Source: Candidatus Desulfobacillus denitrificans (GTDB lineage: Bacteria > Pseudomonadota > Gammaproteobacteria > Burkholderiales > Rhodocyclaceae). Taken from it: a stretch of DNA of 64,000 nt. A model generated the notes under the pieces. The model was not told where the DNA came from. It ran no database searches and was given only the letters and a program-made list of their open reading frames with translations. This document shows, piece after piece, positions 17,128 to 27,580 of this stretch. Both the position numbers and the translations under genes were made by a program. The stretch spans positions 558,001 through 622,000 of the forward strand of contig AP021857.1 of the NCBI GenBank assembly GCA_017347485.1, written 5' to 3'. Numbering within the stretch: position 1 is the first letter of the stretch; every line of letters starts with the position of its first letter.

Positions 17128-19008
17128 TCAGCTCAGGGGACGGCTGAAGCGCGACAGGTTGCCCATGATCTCCAGCATGGCGGTGCGGATCGCCTTGAGC
17201 ACCGCGCCGGAGTCCGCCAGCGGGCGGTCGTCGCCGTCGCTGACCTCGTTGCGGATGGCGCCGAGGGCGTTCACCGGGAAGGACACCTTGAAGTCGTTGC
17301 CGATGTAGGCGATGCGGTTCCAGTCGGCGGCGACGGCGTAGTCGCGGCGGAAGCCCGGCGCCAGCAGGTCGTAGCCGAGCGAATAGTCCGCCGGCGGGTT
17401 CTTCACCCCGAGCAGCGGCATCAGCGTCGCCGGGATGTCGAGGTGGCTGGTGATGCCGGTGACGACGCGCGGCGCCCGGCCGGGCACGCGGATGACGGCC
17501 GGCGTGCCGGTCTGGAAGCGGTTGAACTCGGCGCTGTGGCCCCAGCGGCTGCGTTCCATGAATTCCTCGCCGTGGTCGCCGAGCACGATGACGATGGTCT
17601 TGTCGAGCAGCCCCTTCGCCTTGAGGTGGTCGATGACGCGGCCGATCTGGCCGTCGACGTGGCGGGCGGCGTTGATGTAGCGGTTCTTGATTTGCCCGAT
17701 GTCGCGGCCGAAATCGGCGGTCAGGTAATTGAAGTTCTCGAGATAGGGCCGGGCGATGGCCGCCTCCGGCGGGAAGTCGTAGGGGGCGTGGGTGGACTCG
17801 AAGAACATGTAGCTCATGAATGGACGCGCCGGATCGCGCCGATCGATGAAGGCGAGCATGTCGTCGATGTTCTTCGCGTCGCGCTGCCAGGGCGGCGGGC
17901 CGCTCTCGAAGGCGTGCATGTCCTGCGGACGCATGTTCGCGAAGATCGTCTTGTCGAAGGCCGGGTAGGTGAAGCGCTGGCTGGTGCGCAGGTCGAACTG
18001 GTAGCGCTCCTGCTGCAGCACGTCCATCAGCACCGGCGCGCGCTGCGCCGCGCGCATCGGGAACCAGTCGCTGCCGTAGAGGCCGTAGAACATCGAGAAG
18101 ACGCCCATCTGCGTCAGGTTGCCGCCGCTGAAGTGCTTCTCCAGGCGCAGGGCGTCGTTGGAGAAGGCCCACAGGCGCGGCATGATCTGCGGGTCGAGCA
18201 TGTCGAAGCGCAGCGACTCGGCCACCAGCCAGACGATGTTGGGCGGCGCCGGCGGCGCCTCCACCCGGAGCGGCTGCAGCGGATAGGCGAGGCCGCCGTC
18301 CTTCACGCGCAGGCTCTGGCCCTCCGTCTGGGCGGAGGCGATGCCGAGGGACTTGGCGAGCTTGCGCATGGTGAGCGGCTGGTAGAGCGGGTAGCGCTCG
18401 CTGGCGAAGAGGATCGGCTGGTAGTTCGCGGCGGCGCTGTAGGCATAGGCGAGGCGTTCGCCGGTGCCGGCCAGGATCACCGCCAGCAGCGCCCAGCGCC
18501 AGGGCTGGCGCGAGCCGGCGGGCGCCGGAGCGGCGCGCCGCGACGCCCAGGCGTAGGCGCCGGCCTGCGCGGCCAGCAGGAGCGCGCAGATCAGCGCGGC
18601 GGTCAGCTTGGCAGCCCAGGTGGCGCCGAGGGAGTCGATGCCGCCCGGCGTGGAGACGAGGTTGATGACGAAGCCGTTGATGTGGAAACCGTACATGTCG
18701 CGGATGAGGCGGTCGGCGTAGAGCAGCATCTGGGTGAGGCCGGCCAGGCCGACGGCCGTGGCGGCGAGCAGCCAGCCGCCGCCCTTGAGGGGCCATCGGC
18801 CCAGGATCCGCCGGAGCAGGTGGGAGGCCAGCAGCGCCGGCAACAGGTAGAGGAAGGCATAACTGATCGTCGCCGCGAGCGTCCAGCCGGCGACGGCGGG
18901 CGCGGCGAACTGGCGCGCGCTCTGCAGCCCGAGGACCTGGACGATGGCGATGAGCCAGGTGAGCAGGAAGTAGCGGTTGAGCTGGCGGGCGGACGGCAGG
19001 ACGAACAT
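17128..19008 (-). CDS. YejM/PbgA (LapC)-like inner-membrane sulfatase-fold protein
   Basis: 626 residues. About five N-terminal TM helices (the DUF3413-type region, to about residue 190), a linker, then a periplasmic alkaline-phosphatase/sulfatase fold: 'NIVWLVAESLRFDMLDPQ', 'FSGGNLTQMGVFSMFYGL' (Thr near 299 at the nucleophile position), 'FESTHAPYDFPPE', 'IVIVLGDHGEEFME'. In E. coli YejM/PbgA the domain is not a classical hydrolase; it binds LPS and cardiolipin and restrains LpxC turnover through LapB. The length and domain order agree (586 in E. coli). Its place upstream of a two-component system and two phosphoethanolamine transferases supports a role in LPS homeostasis. Confidence 0.85.
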   Translation of the reverse strand: MFVLPSARQLNRYFLLTWLIAIVQVLGLQSARQFAAPAVAGWTLAATISYAFLYLLPALLASHLLRRILGRWPLKGGGWLLAATAVGLAGLTQMLLYADRLIRDMYGFHINGFVINLVSTPGGIDSLGATWAAKLTAALICALLLAAQAGAYAWASRRAAPAPAGSRQPWRWALLAVILAGTGERLAYAYSAAANYQPILFASERYPLYQPLTMRKLAKSLGIASAQTEGQSLRVKDGGLAYPLQPLRVEAPPAPPNIVWLVAESLRFDMLDPQIMPRLWAFSNDALRLEKHFSGGNLTQMGVFSMFYGLYGSDWFPMRAAQRAPVLMDVLQQERYQFDLRTSQRFTYPAFDKTIFANMRPQDMHAFESGPPPWQRDAKNIDDMLAFIDRRDPARPFMSYMFFESTHAPYDFPPEAAIARPYLENFNYLTADFGRDIGQIKNRYINAARHVDGQIGRVIDHLKAKGLLDKTIVIVLGDHGEEFMERSRWGHSAEFNRFQTGTPAVIRVPGRAPRVVTGITSHLDIPATLMPLLGVKNPPADYSLGYDLLAPGFRRDYAVAADWNRIAYIGNDFKVSFPVNALGAIRNEVSDGDDRPLADSGAVLKAIRTAMLEIMGNLSRFSRPLS

Positions 19009-19110
19009 GGCATGGCTCCGGAGGCGAACGGGCCATACCGTAGCAAGCGGGCCGTCAAGGCCGCCTGAAGAAGACGTGAAAACGATGTGAAAGCCGGACG
19101 AAGCGCCATG

Positions 19111-19146
19111 CCGGCGCCGTCCCGCGGCGACTGACTTTTTCGGCCG
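19111..19146 (+). repeat. Dispersed repeat, copy 1 (core CGACTGACTTTTT)
   Basis: Intergenic, between the YejM-like and cfa genes. It reads GCCGTCCCGCGGCGACTGAC then TTTTTCGGCCG. The same unit, a GCCGTCC(T/C)GCGG half followed by GACTGACTTTT(T)CG, recurs at 20451, 23805, 36971, 38178, 42899 (reverse) and 46465. The first half can pair with itself (CCG-CGG), so a small hairpin followed by a T tract is possible. Confidence 0.75.
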
Positions 19147-19156
19147 CCCGGGGCGA

Positions 19157-20350
19157 TCAGCCCGGATACATGTAGTCCCGCGTCAGCGGCAGCGGATTCC
19201 CGCGCGGATCGCCCGCCTTGACGGCGACCACCTGGTGCAGGGCGATCCAGTCCTGCTCGAAGCCGTAGGCGCAGCCGGCGAGATAGGCGCGCCAGATGCG
19301 GTAGCGCTTCTCGCCGACCATCTCCCGCAGTCGCGCGCCGTTGCGCTCGAAGCGCCGGCTCCAGTGGCGCGCGGTGAGGGCGTAGTGGCGGCGCAGGTTC
19401 TCCACGTCGGTCGCCTCCAGCCCGGCGGCGGCCATTTCCTTCAGCAGGAAGCCGATGTGCGGCAGCTCGCCGTGCGGGAAGACATAGCGCTCGATGAACT
19501 CGCCGCCGCCGAAGGGCGACTCGGCCGAGTCGGGATCGGTGGAGGTAATGCCGTGGTTGAGGCAGACGCCGCCGTCGGCCAGCAGCGCGCGGGTCTTGGC
19601 GAAATAGCCGCGCAGGTTCTTCAGGCCGACATGCTCGAGCATGCCGACGCTGACGACGCGGTCGAAGGTTTCCTTCACGTCGCGGTAATCCTGCAGGCGA
19701 ATGTCCACCCGGTCGGCGAGCCCGGCCGCCGCCACGCGGCTGCGCGCGAGATCGTGCTGGTTGCGCGACAGGGTGATGCCGACGGCGCGCGCGCCGTACT
19801 TCTCCGCCGCGCGCATGACCAGCGCCCCCCAGCCGCAGCCGATGTCGAGCAGGCGCTGTCCCGGCGCGAGGCGCAGCTTGGCGAGAATGTGGTCGATCTT
19901 GGCGCGCTGGGCCTGTTCCAGGCTGTCGTCCGGGCTGCGGAAGTAGGCGCAGGAATACACCATCTCCTCGTCCAGCCAGAGGCGGTAGAACGCGTTCGAG
20001 ACGTCGTAGTGGTAGGCGATCGCCTCGGCGTCGATGCGCCGCGTGTGCCGCACCCGGCGCGCGGCGCGGCGCGCCCGGCGCCCGGCACGCGCGGAGAGCC
20101 GGGCGGCGACGGCGATGACGTCGTCGATGGCGCCCTCGATGTCGATGAGGCCGTCGACATAGGCCTGGCCGAGCGAAGCCAGCGAGGGCCGCAGCAGCCG
20201 GCGCAGGGCGGAGATCGACTTGATCTCGAAGGTGACGATCGGCGAGGGGCCGAGCACCGCCTCGCGGCCGTTCCACAGCCGCAGCCGCAGCGGCAAGTCG
20301 TGGCCGCCCATGCGGACGATGAAGTCGTCGAGGCGCTTTTGCCAGAACAT
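19157..20350 (-). CDS. cfa: Cyclopropane-fatty-acyl-phospholipid synthase
   Basis: 397-residue SAM-dependent methyltransferase that adds a methylene bridge to unsaturated acyl chains of membrane phospholipids. Seen: an N-terminal lipid-binding region ('VTFEIKSISALRRLLRP', 'LGQAYVDGLIDIEGAIDD'), then the class I Rossmann fold with SAM motif 'LLDIGCGWGALVMRAAEKYG', the substrate region 'YHYDVSNAFYRLWLDEEMVYSCAYF', the E/H active-site segment 'SVGMLEHVGLKN' and 'HGITSTD'. The start at 20350 has a very strong GGGGAGGAGG; the frame is open 33 codons further. Lies directly upstream of the YejM-like gene, so lipid composition and LPS genes are grouped. Confidence 0.95.
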   Translation of the reverse strand: MFWQKRLDDFIVRMGGHDLPLRLRLWNGREAVLGPSPIVTFEIKSISALRRLLRPSLASLGQAYVDGLIDIEGAIDDVIAVAARLSARAGRRARRAARRVRHTRRIDAEAIAYHYDVSNAFYRLWLDEEMVYSCAYFRSPDDSLEQAQRAKIDHILAKLRLAPGQRLLDIGCGWGALVMRAAEKYGARAVGITLSRNQHDLARSRVAAAGLADRVDIRLQDYRDVKETFDRVVSVGMLEHVGLKNLRGYFAKTRALLADGGVCLNHGITSTDPDSAESPFGGGEFIERYVFPHGELPHIGFLLKEMAAAGLEATDVENLRRHYALTARHWSRRFERNGARLREMVGEKRYRIWRAYLAGCAYGFEQDWIALHQVVAVKAGDPRGNPLPLTRDYMYPG

Positions 20351-20450
20351 GGCAATCCTCCTCCCCGTCAAAACGGCCGGCGACGCCCCGGCGAAGGATG
20401 GGCGCGCGGCGGCTTCCGGATTATATCGGCCGCGATCCGGCCGCTTCAAC

Positions 20451-20485
20451 CGGCCGTGCCGCCGGGACTGACTTTTTCGTGCAGG
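20451..20485 (+). repeat. Dispersed repeat, copy 2 (core GGGACTGACTTTTT)
   Basis: Between the glnS stop and the cfa gene. Reads GGCCGTGCCGCCGGGACTGA followed by CTTTTTCGTGCAGG. Same orientation as copy 1 relative to the plus strand. The left half is shorter than in the best copies (36971 and 38178). Confidence 0.7.
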
Positions 20486-20491
20486 CGCGCT

Positions 20492-22264
<1,773 letters not shown>

Positions 22265-22276
22265 GATGCCGCGATT

Positions 22277-22765
22277 TTACCGCGAGGCAGGGCGCAGCGC
22301 GGCGACGATGGCGAGGCCGGCGAGCAGGACGAAGGCGATCAGCGACAGCTCTGGCACGGAGAGGCCGAGGAAGGTCCAGTCCACCTTCGTGCAGTCGCCG
22401 TTGGCCTCGAACATCGTCGGCCACCACTTCGCCAGCGGCAGGCCGTTGAGGAAGCGCTCCTCCGGGCTGATGCCGCACTCGGCGGCCTGCGGGTGGTAGG
22501 TCAGGTAGACCTGCCAGCCGGCGACCGCCGCGCCCAGCGTCGCCCACAGGTCGAGCAGGCCGAGGTAGAGCCAGCGCCCGGCGCCGGCCGGGCGGTGAAA
22601 GGCGGCGGCGAGGGCGGTCAGCGAGAACAGGATGAAGAAGATGCGCTGGATCACGCACAGCGGGCAGGGCAGCAGGCCGAGCTTCTCCTGCAGATAGAAC
22701 ACGGCAAAGAGGATGAACAGCAGCCCGCCCAGTCCGGCGGCAAGATGGATGCGATGGGATTTCAT
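22277..22765 (-). CDS. dsbB: Disulfide bond formation protein B
   Basis: 162-residue quinone-linked inner-membrane oxidase that regenerates DsbA. Four TM helices. The first periplasmic loop has the redox pair in 'LLPCPLCVIQR', and the second loop has the other pair ('AAECG' and 'NGDCTKVDW'). Length fits the family (about 165-175). The ATG giving 'MKSHRIHLAAG' is preferred; the frame is open 16 codons upstream but without hydrophobic character. Immediately upstream of glnS with a 12-bp gap, so possibly co-transcribed. Confidence 0.94.
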   Translation of the reverse strand: MKSHRIHLAAGLGGLLFILFAVFYLQEKLGLLPCPLCVIQRIFFILFSLTALAAAFHRPAGAGRWLYLGLLDLWATLGAAVAGWQVYLTYHPQAAECGISPEERFLNGLPLAKWWPTMFEANGDCTKVDWTFLGLSVPELSLIAFVLLAGLAIVAALRPASR

Positions 22766-22854
22766 GGCGCCATTATGACCCGCGCAGGCGGCGAACGGTT
22801 CAATGCGCCGCAACCGGGGCGGGGTACAATCGCGGCTGGAAATTCAGGGCGAAC

Positions 22855-23238
22855 ATGAGCTTCGGATCATTCTTGGCCGTGGGAGGCGGCGCCGCGCTGG
22901 GCGCCTGGGCGCGCTGGGGCCTCGGTGCCGCCCTCAACCCGCTGTTCCCGACGATTCCGCTCGGCACGCTGGCGGCCAACCTCATCGGCGGCTACCTGGT
23001 CGGCTTCGCCGTCGCCCTGTTCCACCACCACGCCGGCCTCTCGCCCGAGCTGAAGCTGTTCCTCATCACCGGCTTCCTCGGCGGCCTGACCACCTTCTCG
23101 ACCTTCTCCGCCGAAGTGGTGGCGCTGATCGAGCGTACGCAGTACGGCTGGGCGCTGGCGGCGGCGGGCGGGCACCTGATCGGCTCGCTGGCGATGACGG
23201 CGCTGGGCATCGCCACCTTCGTCGTATTGGCCAGGTGA
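22855..23238 (+). CDS. crcB: Fluoride efflux channel CrcB/Fluc
   Basis: 127-residue four-TM protein of the Fluc family, which works as a dual-topology dimer exporting fluoride. Family signatures visible: 'GAALGAWARWGLG' (conserved R), 'IPLGTLAANLIGGYLVGF' (conserved Asn), and 'TGFLGGLTTFSTFSAEV' (the TTFSTF segment lining the pore and central Na+ site). AGGG lies 8 bases before the ATG. No fluoride riboswitch was recognised in the short leader from 22800. Divergent from dsbB. Confidence 0.95.
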   Translation: MSFGSFLAVGGGAALGAWARWGLGAALNPLFPTIPLGTLAANLIGGYLVGFAVALFHHHAGLSPELKLFLITGFLGGLTTFSTFSAEVVALIERTQYGWALAAAGGHLIGSLAMTALGIATFVVLAR

Positions 23239-23279
23239 TCTGCTAGTATTGACCGTCACAGGGTAAGCAGGAGCACCGA

Positions 23280-23501
23280 ATGGTCACCGTCGACATAGCT
23301 GGGTTGCCCGTCGCGGAACGGCTGAAACTGATGGAAGCGCTTTGGGATTCGCTGTGCAAGTCGGATTCCGGCGTCGAGTCGCCCGCCTGGCATGGTGCAG
23401 TGCTGGACGAACGCATGCGCCTGATCGATGGCGGTGCGGATGCCGTTACGTCCTGGCAGGAAGCAAAGGAGCGCATTCGCAACCAGACCAAGGCTGGTTA
23501 A
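23280..23501 (+). CDS. Addiction-module antitoxin (Unstab_antitox/RelB-like)
   Basis: 73-residue protein of the putative addiction module component family: 'GLPVAERLKLMEALWDSL', 'SPAWHGAVLDERMRLIDGG' and 'VTSWQEAKERIRNQ' are typical of these short helical antitoxins, which pair with RelE/ParE toxins. AGGAG lies 7 bases before the ATG. Its stop TAA overlaps the ATG of the downstream toxin (TAATG), the usual coupling in such modules. The downstream toxin is frameshifted, so the antitoxin may now be an orphan. Confidence 0.88.
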   Translation: MVTVDIAGLPVAERLKLMEALWDSLCKSDSGVESPAWHGAVLDERMRLIDGGADAVTSWQEAKERIRNQTKAG

Positions 23502-23804
23502 TGCAGGTCAGTCAGGATCGCCCGTTCGGCGGAGACCGACCTCCTCGAAGGGTTCGTGTTCTACGAGAAGCAGCAACCCGGCATCGGCGACTATTTTCTC
23601 GATAGCCTGTTTGCCGACATCGATGCGCTGGCGCTGTATGCGGGCATCCACATAAAGTTCGATGATCGACTGCATCGCATGCTTGCAAGACGATTCCCGT
23701 TTGCGATCTATTATGAGATGCGTGACGATACGGCCACTGTCGTGGCCGTGCTCGATTGCCGCCAGGACCCTGCTTCCATCACGGAGCGACTCCAGCGTTC
23801 CTGA
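23501..23804 (+). pseudogene. RelE/ParE-family toxin, frameshifted near its start
   Basis: The ATG at 23501 overlaps the antitoxin stop, as expected, but its frame is wrong after three codons. The toxin-like sequence ('RIARSAETDLLEGFVFYE', then 'FLDSLFADIDALALYAG', 'RRFPFAIYYEMRDD', 'VVAVLDCRQDP') lies in another frame. Just after the start the DNA reads ATGCAGGTCAGTCAGGATCG. Removing one of the two tandem GTCA units restores 'MQVRIARSAE', giving a 99-residue toxin. A GTG at 23556 could start an 82-residue product lacking the first strand and helix, but it has no evident ribosome site. Most likely an inactivated toxin; a sequencing error in the GTCAGTCA run is the alternative. Confidence 0.8.
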
Positions 23805-23833
23805 GCCGCCGTCCGGCTGGGACTGACTTTTCC
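23805..23833 (+). repeat. Dispersed repeat, copy 3, abutting the hrpA start codon
   Basis: Reads GCCGCCGTCCGGCTGGGACT then GACTTTTCC, ending directly at the hrpA ATG. It fills the space where a Shine-Dalgarno would be expected, between the toxin remnant and hrpA. Confidence 0.7.
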
Positions 23834-26800
23834 ATGAGATTCGATCCGGAAATACGCCTGGCCGCGCGGCCGGCGATCGCCTATGACGACGAGCTGCCGG
23901 TCAGCGCGAAGCGCGCCGAGATCGCCGAGGCGATCCGGAAGAACCAGGTGGTCATCGTCTGCGGCGAGACCGGCTCGGGCAAGACCACGCAGTTGCCGAA
24001 GATCTGCCTGGAGCTCGGGCGCGGCGCGCACGGCCTGATCGGCCACACCCAGCCGCGCCGCATCGCCGCCCGCGCCACCGCCACGCGCATCGCCCAGGAG
24101 CTGAAGAGCGAACTGGGCCGCGCCGTCGGCTTCAAGATCCGCTTCACCGACCGCGTCAGCCCGGACAGCTACATCAAGCTGATGACCGACGGCATCCTGC
24201 TCGCCGAGACGCAGGGCGATCCGCAGCTGCGGCAGTACGACACGCTGATCATCGACGAGGCGCACGAGCGCAGCCTCAACATCGATTTCCTGCTCGGGTA
24301 TCTCAAGCAGCTCCTGCCGAAGCGGCCGGAATTGAAGGTCATCGTCACCTCGGCGACGCTGGACGCCGACCGCTTTTCGAAACATTTCAACGATGCCCCC
24401 GTGATCGAAGTGTCGGGCCGGCTCTATCCCATCGAGATGCGCTGGCGGCCGCCGGCCGACGACGTCGACCTGCCGGAAGCCATCGTCGACGCCGTCGACG
24501 AGTGCCACCGCAACGGCCCGGGCGACGTGCTGGTGTTCCTGCCCGGCGAGCGCGAGATCCGCGAGGCGGCGGAGGCTTTGAGGAAGCATCACCCGCCCGG
24601 CACGGAGCTGCTGCCGCTCTACGCCCGCCAGTCGGCGCAGGAGCAGCAGCGGGTGTTCGCGCCGGCCAAGGGCCGCCGCGTCGTGCTCGCCACCAACGTC
24701 GCCGAGACTTCGCTCACCGTGCCGGGCATCCGCTACGTGGTCGATTCCGGCCTGGCGCGCGTCAAGCGCTACTCCCACCGCAACAAGGTGGAGATGCTGC
24801 AGGTGGAGGACATCGCCCGCTCCGCCGCCAACCAGCGGGCGGGGCGCTGCGGCCGCGTCATGAGCGGCGTCTGCATCCGCCTGTATGCCGAGGACGACTA
24901 CCAGAAGCGCCTGGCGCACACCGAGCCCGAGCTGCTGCGCTCCTCGCTGGCCGGCGTCATCCTGCGCATGAAGTCGCTGCATCTGGGCGAGGTGGAGGAC
25001 TTTCCCTTCCTCGACCGGCCGCTGCCCAGGATGGTGACGGATGGCTACCAGCTGCTTGCCGAGCTGGGCGCGGTGGACGACGAGCGCGAGCTGACGCAGA
25101 CCGGCCGCGAGCTGGCCAGGCTGCCGCTCGACCCGCGCATCGCCCGCATGATCCTCGCCGCGCGCGACGGCCACTGCCTGCGCGAGATGCTCGTCATCGC
25201 CGCCGCGCTGTCGGTGCAGGACCCGCGCGAGCGGCCGCAGGAGCAGGCCGGCGCGGCCGACCAGGCCCACGCCAAATGGCGCGGCGACGAGCCGCAGCAG
25301 CGCTCGGAGTTCCTCGCCTGGCTGAATTTGTGGAAGGCTTTCGACGCGGTGTGGATGCACGAGTCGCAGCGCAAGCAGCGCGACTGGTGCCGGAAGAATT
25401 TTCTGAGTTATCTGCGCATGCGCGAGTGGCGCGAGGTGCATGCGCAACTTCATACGCTCGCCGGTGAGCACTCATGGCGCGAGAACGAGAAGCCCGCCAC
25501 CTACGAGCAGGTGCACAAGGCGCTGCTGTCGGGCCTCCTCGGCAACCTCGGCCTGAAGAGCGAGGAGGAGGGGCACTACCTCGGCGCGCGCGGCATCCGC
25601 TTCTGGCCGCATCCCGGCTCGGCGCTGGCGAAGAAGGCCGGCCGCTGGATCGTCGCCGCCGAGCTGGTCGAGACGACGCGTCTCTATGCGCGCTGCCTGG
25701 CGAAGATCGAGCCGGAGTGGCTGGAAGCGGTCGGCGCCCACCTGGTGCGGAAGAGCGTGTACGACCCGCACTGGGAGAAGCGGACCGGCCAGGTGCGCGC
25801 CTGGGAGCGCGCCACCCTGCACGGCCTGGTCCTCTACGCCAAGCGGCCGGTCACCTACGGTCGCATCGACCCGAAGCTCGCCCGCGAACTGTTCATCCGC
25901 GAAGGCCTGGTGCAGGGCGCGCTGCCCGACGAGATGGCGCGCCACGCCCGCTTCTTCCAGCACAACCGCAAGCTGGTGCGCGACATCGAGCAGCTCGAGC
26001 ACAAGACGCGCCGCCAGGACGTGCTGGTGGACGAGGAGCTGATCTTCGCCTTCTACGATGCGCAAATTCCCGCCGAGGCGGTCGACGTCGCCAGCTTCGA
26101 GCGCTGGCGCAAGGATGCGGAGAAGGCCGAGCCGAAGCTGCTGTACCTGACGCGCGAGCAGCTCATGCGCCACGACGCCGCCGGCGTCACCTCAGAGCGC
26201 TTCCCGCCGCAGATGGAGATCCACGGCCAGCGCTACCCGCTCGCCTACCACTTCGAGCCGGGCGCCGAAGACGACGGCGTCACGCTGACCGTGCCGGTGG
26301 CGGCGCTCAACCAGGTGCCGGCGGTGCGCTGCGAGTGGCTGGTGCCGGGCCTGCTGGAGCAGAAGGCGGCGCAGTTCGTGAAGACCCTGCCGCAGAAGTA
26401 TCGCCACCGCCTGCAGCCGGTCGACGAGTTCGTCGCCGACTTCGCGGAAGCGGCGCACGCGGCCGACGAGCCTTTCCTGCGCGCGCTGACGCGCGCCGCC
26501 GAGGAGAAGATGCAGCTCAAGCTGCCGCTCGACGCCTTCCGCGCCGAGATGGTGCCGCCGCACTTCTTCATGAACTTCCGCGCCGTCGACGAACACGGCC
26601 GCATGCTCGGCCAGTCGCGCGACCTCGCCGCGCTGCGCAGCCGCTTTGCGCAGCAGATCGAGCAGAGCTTCGCCCGCGCCGAGGCGAAGGAGGAGTCCGA
26701 AGAGGGCAAGGGCGCCGTGCTGCAGGGACTGACTTCCTGGAGCTTCGGCGAACTGCCGGAGATCATGGAGGTAAATGTCGGCGGCCGCGGCGTCATCGGC

Positions 26801-27571
26801 TTCCCGGCGCTGGTGGACGAAGGCGGCACGGTGGCGCTGCGCGTGCAGGACACGCCGGAGAAGGCCGCCGCCGTGCACCGCAAGGGCCTGCGCCGGCTCT
26901 TCGCGCTCGAGTTGCGCGAGCAGGTGAAGTTCGTCGAGAAGTCGCTGCCGCGCGAGCTGGGCCTGCTCTTCATGGCCTGGGGCACCGAGGCCGAGCTGAA
27001 GGCGCAGATCGTCGCGGCGACACTGGAACGCACCTGCATGATGGAACCCTTGCCCGCGCAAGCCGCGGCCTTCGCCAGGCGCAAGGACGAGGCGCGCGCG
27101 CGCATCAGCCTGGTGGCGCAGGAGATCGGCCGTCTGGTCGGGGCGATCCTGACGGAACACGCCGCCCTGCAGAAGAAGCTGGCGACGATCAAGGCACAGC
27201 CGGCGGTGGCGGAAGATATCAAGGCGCATTGCGCGGAACTGCTGCCGAAGGGCTTCGTCGAGGCGACGCCCTTCGAGCGGCTGGCGCATTTCCCGCGCTA
27301 CCTGAAGGCGGCGCAGCTGCGCATCGACAAGCAGCGCGCCGACCCGGCGCGCGATGCGCGGCTGGCGCAGGAATTCGCGGCATTGTATAAACCCTGGGAG
27401 CGCGAGCGCCTGGCGCGGCGCAAGAGCGGCGCGCCCGACCCCTGGCTGGAGGATTTCCGCTGGCTGCTGGAGGAGCTGCGCGTGGCGCTGTTCGCGCAGG
27501 AACTGAAGACGCCGATGCCGGTGTCGGTGAAGCGATTGCAGAAGGCCTGGGAGAGCCGGCCGCGGCATTGA
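23834..27571 (+). CDS. hrpA: ATP-dependent RNA helicase HrpA
   Basis: 1245-residue DEAH-box helicase. The N-terminal helicase core carries Walker A 'VIVCGETGSGKTTQLPK', 'GHTQPRRIAARATA', Walker B 'LIIDEAHERSLNIDFLL', 'VTSATLDADRFSKHF', and the motif V/VI region 'LATNVAETSLTVPGI' and 'ANQRAGRCGRVMSG'. It is followed by the winged-helix, HA2 and OB-fold regions and the long C-terminal extension (DUF3418) typical of HrpA. In E. coli HrpA resolves stalled or collided ribosomes. Length is close to E. coli's 1300. The start is preceded by a dispersed repeat instead of a Shine-Dalgarno; the frame is open 26 codons upstream but that part lies in the toxin remnant and repeat. Confidence 0.96.
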   Translation: MRFDPEIRLAARPAIAYDDELPVSAKRAEIAEAIRKNQVVIVCGETGSGKTTQLPKICLELGRGAHGLIGHTQPRRIAARATATRIAQELKSELGRAVGFKIRFTDRVSPDSYIKLMTDGILLAETQGDPQLRQYDTLIIDEAHERSLNIDFLLGYLKQLLPKRPELKVIVTSATLDADRFSKHFNDAPVIEVSGRLYPIEMRWRPPADDVDLPEAIVDAVDECHRNGPGDVLVFLPGEREIREAAEALRKHHPPGTELLPLYARQSAQEQQRVFAPAKGRRVVLATNVAETSLTVPGIRYVVDSGLARVKRYSHRNKVEMLQVEDIARSAANQRAGRCGRVMSGVCIRLYAEDDYQKRLAHTEPELLRSSLAGVILRMKSLHLGEVEDFPFLDRPLPRMVTDGYQLLAELGAVDDERELTQTGRELARLPLDPRIARMILAARDGHCLREMLVIAAALSVQDPRERPQEQAGAADQAHAKWRGDEPQQRSEFLAWLNLWKAFDAVWMHESQRKQRDWCRKNFLSYLRMREWREVHAQLHTLAGEHSWRENEKPATYEQVHKALLSGLLGNLGLKSEEEGHYLGARGIRFWPHPGSALAKKAGRWIVAAELVETTRLYARCLAKIEPEWLEAVGAHLVRKSVYDPHWEKRTGQVRAWERATLHGLVLYAKRPVTYGRIDPKLARELFIREGLVQGALPDEMARHARFFQHNRKLVRDIEQLEHKTRRQDVLVDEELIFAFYDAQIPAEAVDVASFERWRKDAEKAEPKLLYLTREQLMRHDAAGVTSERFPPQMEIHGQRYPLAYHFEPGAEDDGVTLTVPVAALNQVPAVRCEWLVPGLLEQKAAQFVKTLPQKYRHRLQPVDEFVADFAEAAHAADEPFLRALTRAAEEKMQLKLPLDAFRAEMVPPHFFMNFRAVDEHGRMLGQSRDLAALRSRFAQQIEQSFARAEAKEESEEGKGAVLQGLTSWSFGELPEIMEVNVGGRGVIGFPALVDEGGTVALRVQDTPEKAAAVHRKGLRRLFALELREQVKFVEKSLPRELGLLFMAWGTEAELKAQIVAATLERTCMMEPLPAQAAAFARRKDEARARISLVAQEIGRLVGAILTEHAALQKKLATIKAQPAVAEDIKAHCAELLPKGFVEATPFERLAHFPRYLKAAQLRIDKQRADPARDARLAQEFAALYKPWERERLARRKSGAPDPWLEDFRWLLEELRVALFAQELKTPMPVSVKRLQKAWESRPRH

Positions 27572-27580
27572 GGAACGGAA

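Noticed and set aside
22800..22854. Possible fluoride riboswitch before crcB
   Set aside because: The leader is short and I could not find the conserved pseudoknot pattern.
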